Below are positions 1 to 8,433 of a DNA stretch of 64,000 nucleotides, in pieces. The number at the start of each line of letters is the position of its first letter. Position 1 is the first letter of the stretch. The stretch covers positions 6,014,001 to 6,078,000 of the forward strand of contig NZ_CP062008.1 of the NCBI RefSeq assembly GCF_005670685.2, given 5' to 3'. A program made the translations under genes and the position numbers. The notes beneath the pieces are model-generated. The model saw nothing but the letters and a program-made list of their open reading frames with translations, searched no databases and was not told the origin of the DNA. The stretch is from Mycolicibacterium mucogenicum DSM 44124 (GTDB lineage Bacteria > Actinomycetota > Actinomycetes > Mycobacteriales > Mycobacteriaceae).

Positions 1-126
1 GTCGCACGCCTTCCTCGACTGCGAAGGACTATGTACCCGCAGTTCTTCTGGGGCGGGAACACTCTGGACCGCGCCTGCGTCCTGATCAGGCTGTGCCACC
101 TCGCCATCGGGCGGCGCTTGGGTCAT
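1..126 (-). CDS. Unidentified protein, N-terminal 42 residues only
   Basis: A minus-strand ATG (124-126) overlaps the stop codon of the upstream MCE gene as ATGA, so the two are translationally coupled, and the frame stays open to the left edge. The visible 42 residues (MTQAPPDGEV at the start) are hydrophilic and Pro/Gln/Glu-rich, with no signal peptide or membrane segment. In a normal mce operon the next gene would be mceB, whose N-terminus is usually a short basic stretch followed by a membrane anchor; that is not seen in these residues. It may be an MceB with an N-terminal extension or an unrelated gene. Confidence 0.5.
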   Translation of the reverse strand, partial: MTQAPPDGEVAQPDQDAGAVQSVPAPEELRVHSPSQSRKACD

Positions 127-1400
127 GGGTTGATGGTGCTCGGCCCGTCTTGACGTCCCCAGATGTATTCGGACGCGAACGGCGAGCCCAAGCCGAAGTG
201 GTTGTACGGCGCGATCGACGCGCCGGTGTCCATCACCATGTACGGCATCGGCCAGATGTCCTTGGTGACCGTCCAGCAACCCGGGCGACCCATCGGACCG
301 CCGGAGGCGTTGATCCGAGGCAGGTTGTCTGGGTAGACGTAGGCGTTGGCGGTGCCGACCAGTTCCATGTGCATGGCCAGCGAGTAACCGTTACCGCCGA
401 GGCCCTTAGCCGCGGCCGGCGCACCGGAGGCGAAACCGCGGAACAGACAGTCCAACTCGGGGCTGTACTTGTCCAGCAACCGGGTCGTCGGCAGCAAGTC
501 CTCGGCGCCCCGGGTCAGGTACGGACCACCTCGCTCCAAGATGTCGCCACCGGTGTTGCCGAACCCGACCGCGGCGACCAACGCTTGGTCCAGGTTGCCG
601 CGCTGATCATTGAAGGTGCGGGCCGTCGTGACCGCGTTCGCCAGGCCGTCCCACAGATCCGGGGATGCGTTGGCGTACAACTGCGATAGGTCGGCCAAGG
701 CCTTGATGTCATGCCGCAATGCGGGCATCCGCGCGTTGATGTCACCCAAGATGTCGTTGCCGTTGACCAAGGACTGCCCGAACTTGTCCCCCAGCCCGTC
801 GAGAGCCTGAGCCGCGGCGGTCAGAATTTGGTTGAGCTTGACCGGGTCCACCTGCCCGGAGATCGCGGTGATGGTCTCGAACAGCGTATTGAACTCAGTG
901 GTGACGCCACTGGCGTCGATTACGTCACCACGCTTGAGGCGCTGTGGCGACGGGTTAGCCGGCGAGGTGAACGAGATGTACTTGTTGCCGAACGCGGTGG
1001 TGGCCAACAGCTTGACGTCCACGTTGCCGGGCAACAGGTCCAAGTACTGCGGATCAACGCTGAGAACAAGTTTGGCTTGAGCCCGGCCATCATTCCCAGA
1101 CTGGGCCTCAGCGGCCTGCAACCGGCCGATCGGCACCCCGTTGAAGGTGACCTTGGAACCAGGATCCATCGACAACCCGGACCGGTTGTACACCACGAAC
1201 AGCTGGGCCTTGGTGTCGAAATAGCCTCGGAATTGGGACCACGTCAGCGCCAGCACCAACACAAAGAACAGCACCAGCCCAACCGCTGCCGCCTGGTACG
1301 GCGGGCTACGGTCGGGGTTCAGCGGGGCATGGACCTGCCCCTCGGCGATTGGCGGCGGCGGCAATCCATCGAGGTCGCTCCCCGAGTCGGGACCCGCCAC
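123..1400 (-). CDS. MCE-family (MceA-type) lipid-import protein
   Basis: A 425-residue MCE protein, a subunit of the cell-envelope lipid-binding assembly that works with YrbE permeases and the MceG ATPase. Residues 1-35 are a Pro-rich cytoplasmic tail, about 36-56 a single membrane anchor (VGLVLFFVLVLALTW), and about 63-145 the MlaD/MCE beta-barrel domain (GSKVTFNGVPIGRL is typical). The rest is the helical mammalian-cell-entry C-domain, with a conserved Cys pair (LDCLF and PGCWTV) common in MceA. The start is GTG at 1400 with AAAGGGG upstream. Oddly, no yrbEA/yrbEB genes precede it; the upstream 900 bases hold only a transposition-gene remnant, so the operon head may be lost or displaced. 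Confidence 0.85.
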   Translation of the reverse strand: MAGPDSGSDLDGLPPPPIAEGQVHAPLNPDRSPPYQAAAVGLVLFFVLVLALTWSQFRGYFDTKAQLFVVYNRSGLSMDPGSKVTFNGVPIGRLQAAEAQSGNDGRAQAKLVLSVDPQYLDLLPGNVDVKLLATTAFGNKYISFTSPANPSPQRLKRGDVIDASGVTTEFNTLFETITAISGQVDPVKLNQILTAAAQALDGLGDKFGQSLVNGNDILGDINARMPALRHDIKALADLSQLYANASPDLWDGLANAVTTARTFNDQRGNLDQALVAAVGFGNTGGDILERGGPYLTRGAEDLLPTTRLLDKYSPELDCLFRGFASGAPAAAKGLGGNGYSLAMHMELVGTANAYVYPDNLPRINASGGPMGRPGCWTVTKDIWPMPYMVMDTGASIAPYNHFGLGSPFASEYIWGRQDGPSTINP

Positions 1401-1862
1401 TGCACCAACCCCTTTGCTGGTCCGCTACGCCAAACGCCCTGTCATTAAACGCTGCATCGAGGGCTTGTCGAAACCTGTTCGCCTGCATGGTGTTCGGGCT
1501 CACATGAGGCCGACCGACGTGTCAGCCGTCACGCAGACCAAGGCCGGCGGGAGCCGCGAGGAACTGCACGAGAGCTGCCTGAGCTTCCAACGATCGCCGC
1601 CGCCATGCCGAATCACCATCCCGCACAGCTACTTCCGCATCGGAACTCGCCCCAATCTCCGTCGTCGAGACTTCGTTGGCGGGTGCACGCCACCCGTGGC
1701 AGTGGTCCGCCACGAATTGCCGAACGGTGTCCGATGGGTGGTGGCGGTTTCCGAAATGACCAGTCGGGCAATACCTTTCCCCACCCAAAGTATCGGCTGC
1801 CGTGCCTTCGACCCCCGCGGCTGCATCGACACGAACCGGGAACCCTTGTCGCCCAGTCCCGT
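1401..1862. other. Non-coding or degraded stretch upstream of the MCE gene
   Basis: No reading frame here has a convincing start, codon pattern or recognisable domain. The interval lies between the GTG start of the MCE gene and a fragment of a transposition ATPase, so it is probably a junction left by a mobile element that removed the expected yrbE genes. The immediate upstream side (1401-1415) contains the MCE ribosome-binding site. I see no clear promoter. Confidence 0.4.
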
Positions 1863-2042
1863 TACCTACACCGGCGGACCGGCGGCATGATCGGCAGCCT
1901 GGCCCACCTGATCCGGGCGGCGGCTACACAAGCGATGCTCGGCGGCACCGAACACATCACTCGACACATCACTCGCGACGGGATGGACGCGGTGCTGATC
2001 GACTACGCCGCCCGCACTACCGCGGCCCGCACCGCCAGCTGA
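1863..2042 (+). pseudogene. TniB-like transposition ATPase, C-terminal remnant
   Basis: About 60 residues (RRTGGMIGSLAHLIRAAA, then DGMDAVLIDYAAR) resemble the C-terminal end of TniB/AAA transposition ATPases, where a TGGMIG..L motif and a final helix ending in D.AA are usual. Nothing upstream in the same frame continues the AAA core, so only the tail remains. The sequence ACACATCACTCG is duplicated in tandem at 1952-1963 and 1964-1975, inserting four residues (HITR twice) compared with what the family would have. The assignment rests on remembered family patterns. Confidence 0.55.
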
Positions 2043-2261
2043 CGTGGCCACGACCCTGCAATGGCCTCGAGGGCCGCACCAACGACTCCCGCGAACCATC
2101 GCACCATTCGCCTCTGAAGCCGCAACCTCCTACATCGACAGACTTGCCCGCGCCAGCCACGTCAGCGTCTACACGTTGCGCGGCCGTGTAGCCGAGTCAT
2201 CCAAGTGACCTCCGTTCAATGGCACAGCCAGCGGTCCTTCTTGACGGCGCAAGCGCCCTTG

Positions 2262-2294
2262 GATAACGTTCATTATCGGATAATCATTGTTATC
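2262..2294. promoter_or_regulatory. Tandem palindromic operators, probable TetR sites
   Basis: Two consecutive 17-bp units each have the form G-GATAA-N6-TTATC: palindromes at 2262-2277 and 2279-2294, with the same phase and no gap. The spacers differ (CGTTCA and TCATTG), so only the symmetric arms are conserved, which is what selection for a dimeric repressor would leave. They lie 20 bases upstream of the GTG of the amidohydrolase gene in an unusually AT-rich patch. The TetR-family gene at 4065 in the same operon is the obvious candidate ligand. Confidence 0.65.
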
Positions 2295-2313
2295 GAACTT
2301 GAAAGGCACCGCT

Positions 2314-4068
2314 GTGGATGGTTTCGATCTGGTGATCCGGGGCGGATTCTTCTTCGACGGAACTGGTGCTCAACCCGCGATTCGCGACGTAGGAGTACGC
2401 GCGGGGCGGGTGGCGGCGATCAGCGCGGAACCTTTGGCGACGGAGGGAGCGGTGGTCGTCGACGCTGCCGACCAATGGGTGATGCCGGGCCTGATCGATG
2501 TCCACACGCACTATGACGCTGAGGTATTGGTTGCCCCCGGGCTCTCGGAATCGGTACGACACGGCGTCACGACCGTGGTCTTCGGGAACTGCTCCCTTTC
2601 CACCGTGTACGCGTCGCCAGACGACTGTGCGGACCTGTTCTCCCGCGTAGAAGCCCTGCCGTGGGACGCTGTCCATACGGCGGTCAAGGAACACCAGACC
2701 TGGAAAGATCCACACGGCTACGTCGAAGCAATCGAGTCTCGCCCGCTGGGGCCGAACGTCGCGGCGTTCATCGGCCACTCCGACATCCGCGCGGCGGTCA
2801 TGGGTCTGGATCGGGCCACCGATCCAGACGAACGCCCAACTCCCGCGGAACTGAGCCGGATGTGCGCAATGGTGACCGATGCGCTTGACGCCGGGTTCGT
2901 GGGAATGTCGACCGTGAGGAGTTCGTTCACGAAGCTCGACGGCGTGCGCTACCCAGCGCGCCAACTGCCGTCTACCTACGCCTCCTGGCGAGAGTACCGC
3001 GCACTGAATCGCGTGCTCCGCGACCGCGGGCGCGTGCACCAGTGCACGCCTAACGCTGCCCGCATGGCCGAGATCAGCAACTTCTTTGCTCAGAGCGCCG
3101 GTCGAGGCCGAGCGCCCTTGAAAACCACGATGCTCGCCGCGGCAGATCTCAAGGCCAACCCGAGGCTGATCTGGTTGATGACCAGGGCGACGGCGTTGCT
3201 GAACCGGGTGATCGCGTCGGACTTGCGCTGGCAGCATCTGCCGGTGCCGTTCGAGGTGTACGCCGATGGCATCGATCTGGTCGTTTTCGAGGAGTTCGGC
3301 TCGGGTGCCGCGGCTCTCAACGTGCGCGATGTGGTCAAGCGCGGCGAACTCGTGGACTCCGAGGCCTACCGCCGCCAGTTCCGCAAGGACATCGAGCACA
3401 AGTTCGGCCCCAAGCTGTGGCACCGTGACCTGTTCGACGCCGACATCGTCAGCTGTCCTGATGCCGAGTTGATCGGCAAGTCGTTCGGTCGCGTCGCCCT
3501 GGAGCGGGGCATCCATCCCGCTGACGCCTTCCTTGACCTGGTGGTCGCCCATGGCGCTGATTTGCGCTGGCGCACGACGATCGCCAATCACCGGCCCGGT
3601 GTGCTCGACAAAATTGCGGACAACCCTCAGATTCAAATGGGTTTCGCCGACTCCGGCGCCCACCTGCGCAACATGGCGTTCTACAACACCGGTCTTCGGC
3701 TGCTCAGGCGGGTCAAGGAGTCTGCCGAGGCGGACCACGAATTCCTCAGCCTCGAACGTGCCGTGCACCGGCTCACCGGCGAACTCGGCGACTGGTACGG
3801 CCTGGACGCCGGCACTCTCCTGCTTGGCGACCGCGCCGACATCGTCGTCATCGATCCTGCCGGGCTTTCGGAAGCCTCGGCGGACTACGCAGAAGCCATC
3901 CTCGCCGAGCTCGGAGGCATTTCGCGAATGGTAAACCGCAACGACAACGCGGTGGCCGCGACCATCGTGGGCGGCCACGTCGTCTACCGCGACGGCCGCT
4001 TCACCGACGGGTTCGGCACGACACGAAGCTACGGGTCTTTCCTTCGCGCAGGAAAGGCACCGGCGTGA
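2314..4068 (+). CDS. Amidohydrolase family 3 / N-acyl-D-amino-acid deacylase-like
   Basis: A 584-residue metal-dependent amidohydrolase of the D-aminoacylase group. The N-terminal DLVIRGGFFFDGTG strand pattern, the metal site VHTHYD at about residue 63, and the late DSGAH motif that carries the catalytic Asp all fit. The family hydrolyses C-N bonds such as N-acyl-D-amino acids or cyclic amides; the substrate here is unknown. GTG at 2314 is chosen because GAAAGG sits 7 bases upstream; an earlier in-frame TTG (2287) lies inside the operators. It is the first gene of a six-gene operon and overlaps the TetR gene by four bases (GTGA). Confidence 0.85.
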   Translation: MDGFDLVIRGGFFFDGTGAQPAIRDVGVRAGRVAAISAEPLATEGAVVVDAADQWVMPGLIDVHTHYDAEVLVAPGLSESVRHGVTTVVFGNCSLSTVYASPDDCADLFSRVEALPWDAVHTAVKEHQTWKDPHGYVEAIESRPLGPNVAAFIGHSDIRAAVMGLDRATDPDERPTPAELSRMCAMVTDALDAGFVGMSTVRSSFTKLDGVRYPARQLPSTYASWREYRALNRVLRDRGRVHQCTPNAARMAEISNFFAQSAGRGRAPLKTTMLAAADLKANPRLIWLMTRATALLNRVIASDLRWQHLPVPFEVYADGIDLVVFEEFGSGAAALNVRDVVKRGELVDSEAYRRQFRKDIEHKFGPKLWHRDLFDADIVSCPDAELIGKSFGRVALERGIHPADAFLDLVVAHGADLRWRTTIANHRPGVLDKIADNPQIQMGFADSGAHLRNMAFYNTGLRLLRRVKESAEADHEFLSLERAVHRLTGELGDWYGLDAGTLLLGDRADIVVIDPAGLSEASADYAEAILAELGGISRMVNRNDNAVAATIVGGHVVYRDGRFTDGFGTTRSYGSFLRAGKAPA

Positions 4069-4697
4069 TTTCGGGCCCAGCCGCCGTCACCCGGCGGACA
4101 CCCCGCGCCGAGGTCCGAGACCGGCTCCTACGCGCGGCCTCCACGGTGTTCGCCGAACGCGGCTTCGCCGGAGCCACCATGCAACAGGTCGCGGCCACCG
4201 CCGGATTCACCACCGGCGCGCTGTACTCCAACTTCGCGAGCAAGGACGACCTGTTCTTCGAGCTGTTCGACCGGGAGGTGACAGGCCGCATCGCAGCGGT
4301 ACGAGCAATCCTCGGCCAGGCCAACCTGACAGTCGTCAACGAGGCAACAGCACACGCAGCCGGCCAGCAGCTCACCGCCGCGATGCAGCACAACCGCGAA
4401 TGGCAGCTGCTGTTCACCGAGTTCTGGCTTCGTGCCATCCGCGACGCGCAGCTACGCGAGCGATGGGTCGAGAAACGCCGGGACTACCACCGACAACTAA
4501 CCGAGTTGGCCGACGAAGCTCTCGCCGGCTGGGGCGCAGACGCAGCCATCTCCTCGCGCACCCTCATGTTCACCATGCTGGCGTTGAACAACGGCCTTGC
4601 CATCGAAGAGCTCGCCGATCCGGGCAGCGTTCCAGCCGACACGATCGGGACCGTCCTTGTCCGCCTGCTCGGTATCCAATCCAAGACCACCGGTTGA
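4065..4697 (+). CDS. TetR-family transcriptional regulator
   Basis: A 210-residue protein with a TetR helix-turn-helix at about residues 15-60: an AAxTVFAERGFAGATMQQVA segment is followed by FTTGALYSNFASKDDLF. The C-terminal ligand domain is variable. The GTG start overlaps the TGA of the amidohydrolase gene, which suggests coupled translation and autoregulation through the tandem palindromes upstream of the operon (2262-2294). The effector is probably a substrate or CoA ester of this pathway. A 94-base gap separates it from the next gene. Confidence 0.9.
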   Translation: MISGPAAVTRRTPRAEVRDRLLRAASTVFAERGFAGATMQQVAATAGFTTGALYSNFASKDDLFFELFDREVTGRIAAVRAILGQANLTVVNEATAHAAGQQLTAAMQHNREWQLLFTEFWLRAIRDAQLRERWVEKRRDYHRQLTELADEALAGWGADAAISSRTLMFTMLALNNGLAIEELADPGSVPADTIGTVLVRLLGIQSKTTG

Positions 4698-4791
4698 CGA
4701 CCCGCCACCACGAAGGGCGGATACCGGACAGCGAGAGAGACAGGCCGTAGCCATGCCTCCGCGACATGAACACCCGCCCGAGGAGAAGCGC

Positions 4792-5739
4792 GTGACCACC
4801 AAGAACACATCGTCAACCAGGCGGTGGCGCATCGGCAGCCCGATTCGCAACCTGGCCGGCCGCACCAGCTACGAACCCGCGACAGGCGGCGCGGGCACGG
4901 TCATGACGGTCGGTGGCGTCGACCTGCACGTCCGAGCGGACGGCCCCGACGACGGCCCCGCACTCCTGATGCTGCACGGCTTCGGTGCCTCCACGGCATG
5001 GTTCGACCAGATCGTTGCTCGCCTAACGGAATTCCGGATCATCCGGATCGACCTACTCGGGCACGGTGGTTCCGCACGACCTACATCCGGCTACGACCCC
5101 GACAGCCAAGGTCGGCTCTATGCGCGTCTACTGAGCGACTTGAACCTGAGCGACGTCACGGTTGTTGGGCACTCAATGGGCAGCCTCTTCGGCGTGGCCA
5201 CCGCCGAGCACAGCACCCGCATCACCCACCTCGTGCTGATGGGGGAAGGGCCCGACACGAGCACCGGAACGCTGCCACCCGGCGAGTGGGCGATACACAC
5301 CCCTTGGATCGGCCCGATCCTGCAGCAACATGGTCCCGCATTCGTCACCAACCGTGTGGTCCGGCGAGCATTCTCGCCGGGCTTCGACATGGCCGCCGCC
5401 TTTCGCAACCCAAGCCAGGGGCTCGACGACGCCCGCAGCCTGAACCACCCCGCCTTCACCCAATCCATGAAGCTGCGGAAGGTGTGGACCAAACAGCTTG
5501 GTCTGGACGTACGGCTAGAGAATCTCGCGTTGCCGGCGCTCGTCATCTTCGGCCGGGAAGACCGCTTCTACAACGTGGACGCCGCACTGGCGCGCTACCG
5601 GGCAGTGCGAACGATCACGACCACGGTCCTCGAACACGTGGGGCACTCGCCGATGATCGAGGCGCCCGATCGCGTCGTTGATCTCATCCGCGAGTTCCTG
5701 TCAACCGCCGACTTGAGAAAGAACGATAGGCAGCCATGA
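4792..5739 (+). CDS. Alpha/beta hydrolase
   Basis: A 315-residue alpha/beta-hydrolase-fold enzyme. The oxyanion segment is MLHGFGAS, the nucleophile elbow GHSMG, the acid probably the Asp of FGREDRF, and the histidine the one in VGHSP near the C-terminus: a complete triad. A basic N-terminal 35 residues precede the fold. GTG at 4792 is preferred because AGGAGAAG ends 3 bases upstream; an ATG at 4753 is in frame but has no such site. It is likely an ester, lactone or C-C bond hydrolase of the cluster. Its stop can overlap an ATG of the next reading frame at 5736. Confidence 0.85.
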   Translation: MTTKNTSSTRRWRIGSPIRNLAGRTSYEPATGGAGTVMTVGGVDLHVRADGPDDGPALLMLHGFGASTAWFDQIVARLTEFRIIRIDLLGHGGSARPTSGYDPDSQGRLYARLLSDLNLSDVTVVGHSMGSLFGVATAEHSTRITHLVLMGEGPDTSTGTLPPGEWAIHTPWIGPILQQHGPAFVTNRVVRRAFSPGFDMAAAFRNPSQGLDDARSLNHPAFTQSMKLRKVWTKQLGLDVRLENLALPALVIFGREDRFYNVDAALARYRAVRTITTTVLEHVGHSPMIEAPDRVVDLIREFLSTADLRKNDRQP

Positions 5740-5834
5740 CTGTCGACCTCCGGGGTACCCGCGTCCCCCTCACCTGCGCGACCGGTGGCCTCGACCATGG
5801 GACTTCAACCGCCATGTACGAAAGGGAAGAGACG

Positions 5835-6590
5835 ATGCCACACCTGGTCGACCTTGACCGCGACGGACAGACACTGATCATCACCATGCGCCGCGAAGCC
5901 CGGCGCAACGCCATCGACGCAGACATGACCGCCGGCCTGGACGCCGCTTTCAACCTGCTGGACGACGATCCGGAACTTCGGGTCGGGGTTCTGGCTAGCA
6001 CCGGCGCGGTGTTCAGCGCCGGGACCGACCTCAAAGCCGGCTCCGGCACTCCGACGGAGCGAGGGGGAGAGTACGGGCTGATCCGCCGCCGTCGCAGCAA
6101 GCCGGTGATCGCCGCGGTCGATGCACCGGCGTACGGCGGCGGGTTCGAACTGGTCCTGGCCTGTGACCTCGTGGTGGCCTCGAGTCGGGCCAGCTTCAGC
6201 CTGCCCGAGGCCCAGCGCGGCGTCATCGCCACCTGCGGAGCGCTGTTCCGCACCGCCCGGGCGCTACCCCGCAACGTAGCCACCGAGCTGCTACTCACCG
6301 GCGACCCCCTGACCGCCGAGCGGGCCCACGCGCTCGGACTGGTCAACGTCCTCACCGAACCGGGGGATGCACTCGAGGCGGCGATCGCTTTGGCGGGCCG
6401 GATTTGCGGCAGCGCCCCGGTTTCGGTAAGCGAAACCCTGCGTGCAGTCGAACAGCTGCATGCGCCGGATGACGAGCGCGGGTGGCGGGCCACCGAGCAG
6501 GCCTTCGCGGCCGTGCTGGAGTCCGAGGACATCCACGAGGGCCTCCTCGCGTTCGCGGAGAAACGTGCACCCGAGTGGAGCGGTCGATGA
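5835..6590 (+). CDS. Enoyl-CoA hydratase/isomerase (crotonase fold)
   Basis: A 251-residue crotonase. The two oxyanion-hole segments are visible, AGTDLKA and APAYGGGFELVLACDL, followed by SLPEAQRGVI, the usual site of a catalytic acid. The protein would act on an enoyl-CoA in beta-oxidation-like chemistry. ATG at 5835 is chosen because AAAGGGAAGAG precedes it and the fold starts immediately; a longer frame opens at 5736, overlapping the previous gene as ATGA, and would add 33 residues with no family match. The stop overlaps the start of the next gene (ATGA). Confidence 0.85.
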   Translation: MPHLVDLDRDGQTLIITMRREARRNAIDADMTAGLDAAFNLLDDDPELRVGVLASTGAVFSAGTDLKAGSGTPTERGGEYGLIRRRRSKPVIAAVDAPAYGGGFELVLACDLVVASSRASFSLPEAQRGVIATCGALFRTARALPRNVATELLLTGDPLTAERAHALGLVNVLTEPGDALEAAIALAGRICGSAPVSVSETLRAVEQLHAPDDERGWRATEQAFAAVLESEDIHEGLLAFAEKRAPEWSGR

Positions 6591-7045
6591 GTACTCAACG
6601 GCGTGGCCGACGCATCGCCATGGAAGATCACGAGCGTGACGCTTTCCTAGCCGAACAGCGCGTCTGTCGGGTGGCGACCAACGGTCCGTCCGGTCCGCAC
6701 GCAACTCCGCTGTGGTTCGTCTGGGACAACGAGTGCCTCTGGCTGTACTCCCTGACACGTAGCCAGCGGTGGGCCGACATCACCAGACAGCCACGCATCG
6801 CGGTCGTGGTCGACACCGGTCACGACTACCTGGAACTGCGCGGCGTCGAGCTCGTCGGCGATGCCGAAGTCGTTGGCGAGGTCCCACGGACCGGTCAGCC
6901 CCAGCCGGCCCTGAAGACACCCGAGAACCTATTTGCTACCAAGTACGTCGGCCTGGACGCCCTGCCATATGACGGGCAGCACGCCTGGCTCCGGATCCGG
7001 CCAGAGACCATCCGCAGCTGGGACTTCCGAAAGCTCGGCGGCTGA
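6587..7045 (+). CDS. PPOX-class flavin/F420-binding split-barrel protein
   Basis: A 152-residue split-barrel protein of the pyridoxamine-phosphate-oxidase-like group (FLAEQRVCRVATNGPSG and PHATPLWFVWDN are characteristic). In mycobacteria such proteins bind F420 or FMN and act as small reductases. The ATG overlaps the preceding stop (ATGA), and the next gene starts 2 bases after its stop, so it is tightly embedded in the operon. The cofactor cannot be decided from the sequence. Confidence 0.8.
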   Translation: MSTQRRGRRIAMEDHERDAFLAEQRVCRVATNGPSGPHATPLWFVWDNECLWLYSLTRSQRWADITRQPRIAVVVDTGHDYLELRGVELVGDAEVVGEVPRTGQPQPALKTPENLFATKYVGLDALPYDGQHAWLRIRPETIRSWDFRKLGG

Positions 7046-7047
7046 AG

Positions 7048-8340
7048 ATGGCACGATCGATCACGGTGGCCGGGATGTTCGCCCGCCCGCCCCTCAATCC
7101 CTTCCGCCGCATCCACGTGCCGAAGGACTTGGACGCCATCACCACCATCGGCGAAGAGCGCGCCTCCGACGGTGGACTCGACACTGACCAAGTCGCCACC
7201 ATCTGGGCCGCGGCCCAAGACCTCTACCGCGCCGGAGTACATCCCGCGATCCAGCTGTGCATCCGCCGCAACGGCGTGGTCGTCCTCGACCGCACCATCG
7301 GGCACGGCTGGGGCAACGGGCCCCTCGACAACCGAGATTCGAAGAAGGTCCTCGCGACGCCGAACACACCGTTCTGCATCTACTCCGCGTCCAAGGGCAT
7401 CACCGCGACCGTCATCCATTTGCTTTGCGAGCGCGGAATACTCGACCTCAACGCCCCCGTCGCGGAGTACCTTCCCGGCTTCGGCCGCCACGGCAAGCAC
7501 CGCATCACAATTGCGCACGTTCTCGCCCACCGAGCCGGCGTGCCCCACGTCCCGGCTGGGCTACTCGACCCCGAGGTCCTGGACGACCGCGACCATCGGC
7601 TGACACGGCTCAGCGCCATGAGACCGGTCTCGCCCTCCGGCAGGGTCACCGCATACCACGCACACACCTTCGGCTTCCTGCTGGCCGAAGTCGTCCATGC
7701 CGCGACCGGCAGGACCATCCGCGAGGTGCTGGCCGAAGCGATCCTCGATCCGCTCGGCTTCCGGTGGACCAACTACGGAGTGACCAACGGCGACCTCCCG
7801 CTGGTCGCACCCTGTTATCCCACCGGCCTCCCGCTCCTGCCCTCACTCGATGTGCTCTCCAAGTGGATCTACGGCGCCGCCCTGGACGAACTTGTCGAGA
7901 TGCTCAACTCGCCCATTTATCTCACCACCGTGCTGGCCGGCACCAATACGGTCGGCACGGCCAACGAGCTCTCACGCTTCTACGAGATCCTCCGCGCAGG
8001 AGGCGAATTGGACGGAGTCCGGGTGTTGCAGCCCCACACCATCCGCCATGCTCTGATTCCACAGTCGCGTCTCCAGCCGGACCCCATGATGTGCGGCTGG
8101 CCCGTCCGCTACGGCTACGGCTACATGCTCGGCGCAAAGCGGTTGAGCCTGTTCGGTCATGACACCGAACGCGCCTTCGGGACGATCGGGCTGACCAACA
8201 ACCTCGGCTGGGCCGACCCTGAACGCGGCATCAGCGCCGGACTCATCACCTCGGGCAAACCCCTCGTGTATCCAGAGGTGGGCCGATTCCCGACGCTCCT
8301 GTCCACGATTGCTTCACAGATCCCCAAAATTCGAAACTGA
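7048..8340 (+). CDS. Beta-lactamase-family serine hydrolase
   Basis: A 430-residue serine hydrolase of the class C beta-lactamase/esterase fold. The SxxK nucleophile motif appears as SASKG at about residue 113, and the second motif position is YHAH (at about 200) in place of the usual Y-x-N. No signal peptide is present, so it is probably a cytosolic esterase or amidase, not a wall enzyme. It is the last gene of the operon. Downstream, the DNA passes at once into IS3 and TspO fragments, so the original 3' flank has been lost. Confidence 0.8.
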   Translation: MARSITVAGMFARPPLNPFRRIHVPKDLDAITTIGEERASDGGLDTDQVATIWAAAQDLYRAGVHPAIQLCIRRNGVVVLDRTIGHGWGNGPLDNRDSKKVLATPNTPFCIYSASKGITATVIHLLCERGILDLNAPVAEYLPGFGRHGKHRITIAHVLAHRAGVPHVPAGLLDPEVLDDRDHRLTRLSAMRPVSPSGRVTAYHAHTFGFLLAEVVHAATGRTIREVLAEAILDPLGFRWTNYGVTNGDLPLVAPCYPTGLPLLPSLDVLSKWIYGAALDELVEMLNSPIYLTTVLAGTNTVGTANELSRFYEILRAGGELDGVRVLQPHTIRHALIPQSRLQPDPMMCGWPVRYGYGYMLGAKRLSLFGHDTERAFGTIGLTNNLGWADPERGISAGLITSGKPLVYPEVGRFPTLLSTIASQIPKIRN

Positions 8341-8348
8341 TCGGTTCG

Positions 8349-8432
8349 GTGATCGTCGACTACATCGGCGCTCACCGCAGCCGGTTCTGGGTCGACCCGA
8401 TCTGCACCGTGCTCGCCGAGCACGGCCTGCCG
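8349..8432 (+). pseudogene. IS3-family transposase (OrfB) N-terminal fragment
   Basis: About 28 residues read VIVDYIGAHRSRFWVDPIC and continue to a HGLPI ending, which is the standard opening of IS3-family OrfB transposases. There is no OrfA and no catalytic core, and the frame runs straight into a TspO-like sequence. It is a scar of an old IS insertion or excision. Confidence 0.6.
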
Positions 8433-8433
8433 A

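Noticed and set aside
2290..3978. A 562-codon minus-strand frame opposite the amidohydrolase.
   Set aside because: The opposite strand carries clear catalytic motifs and an upstream ribosome-binding site; the antisense translation has no family features.
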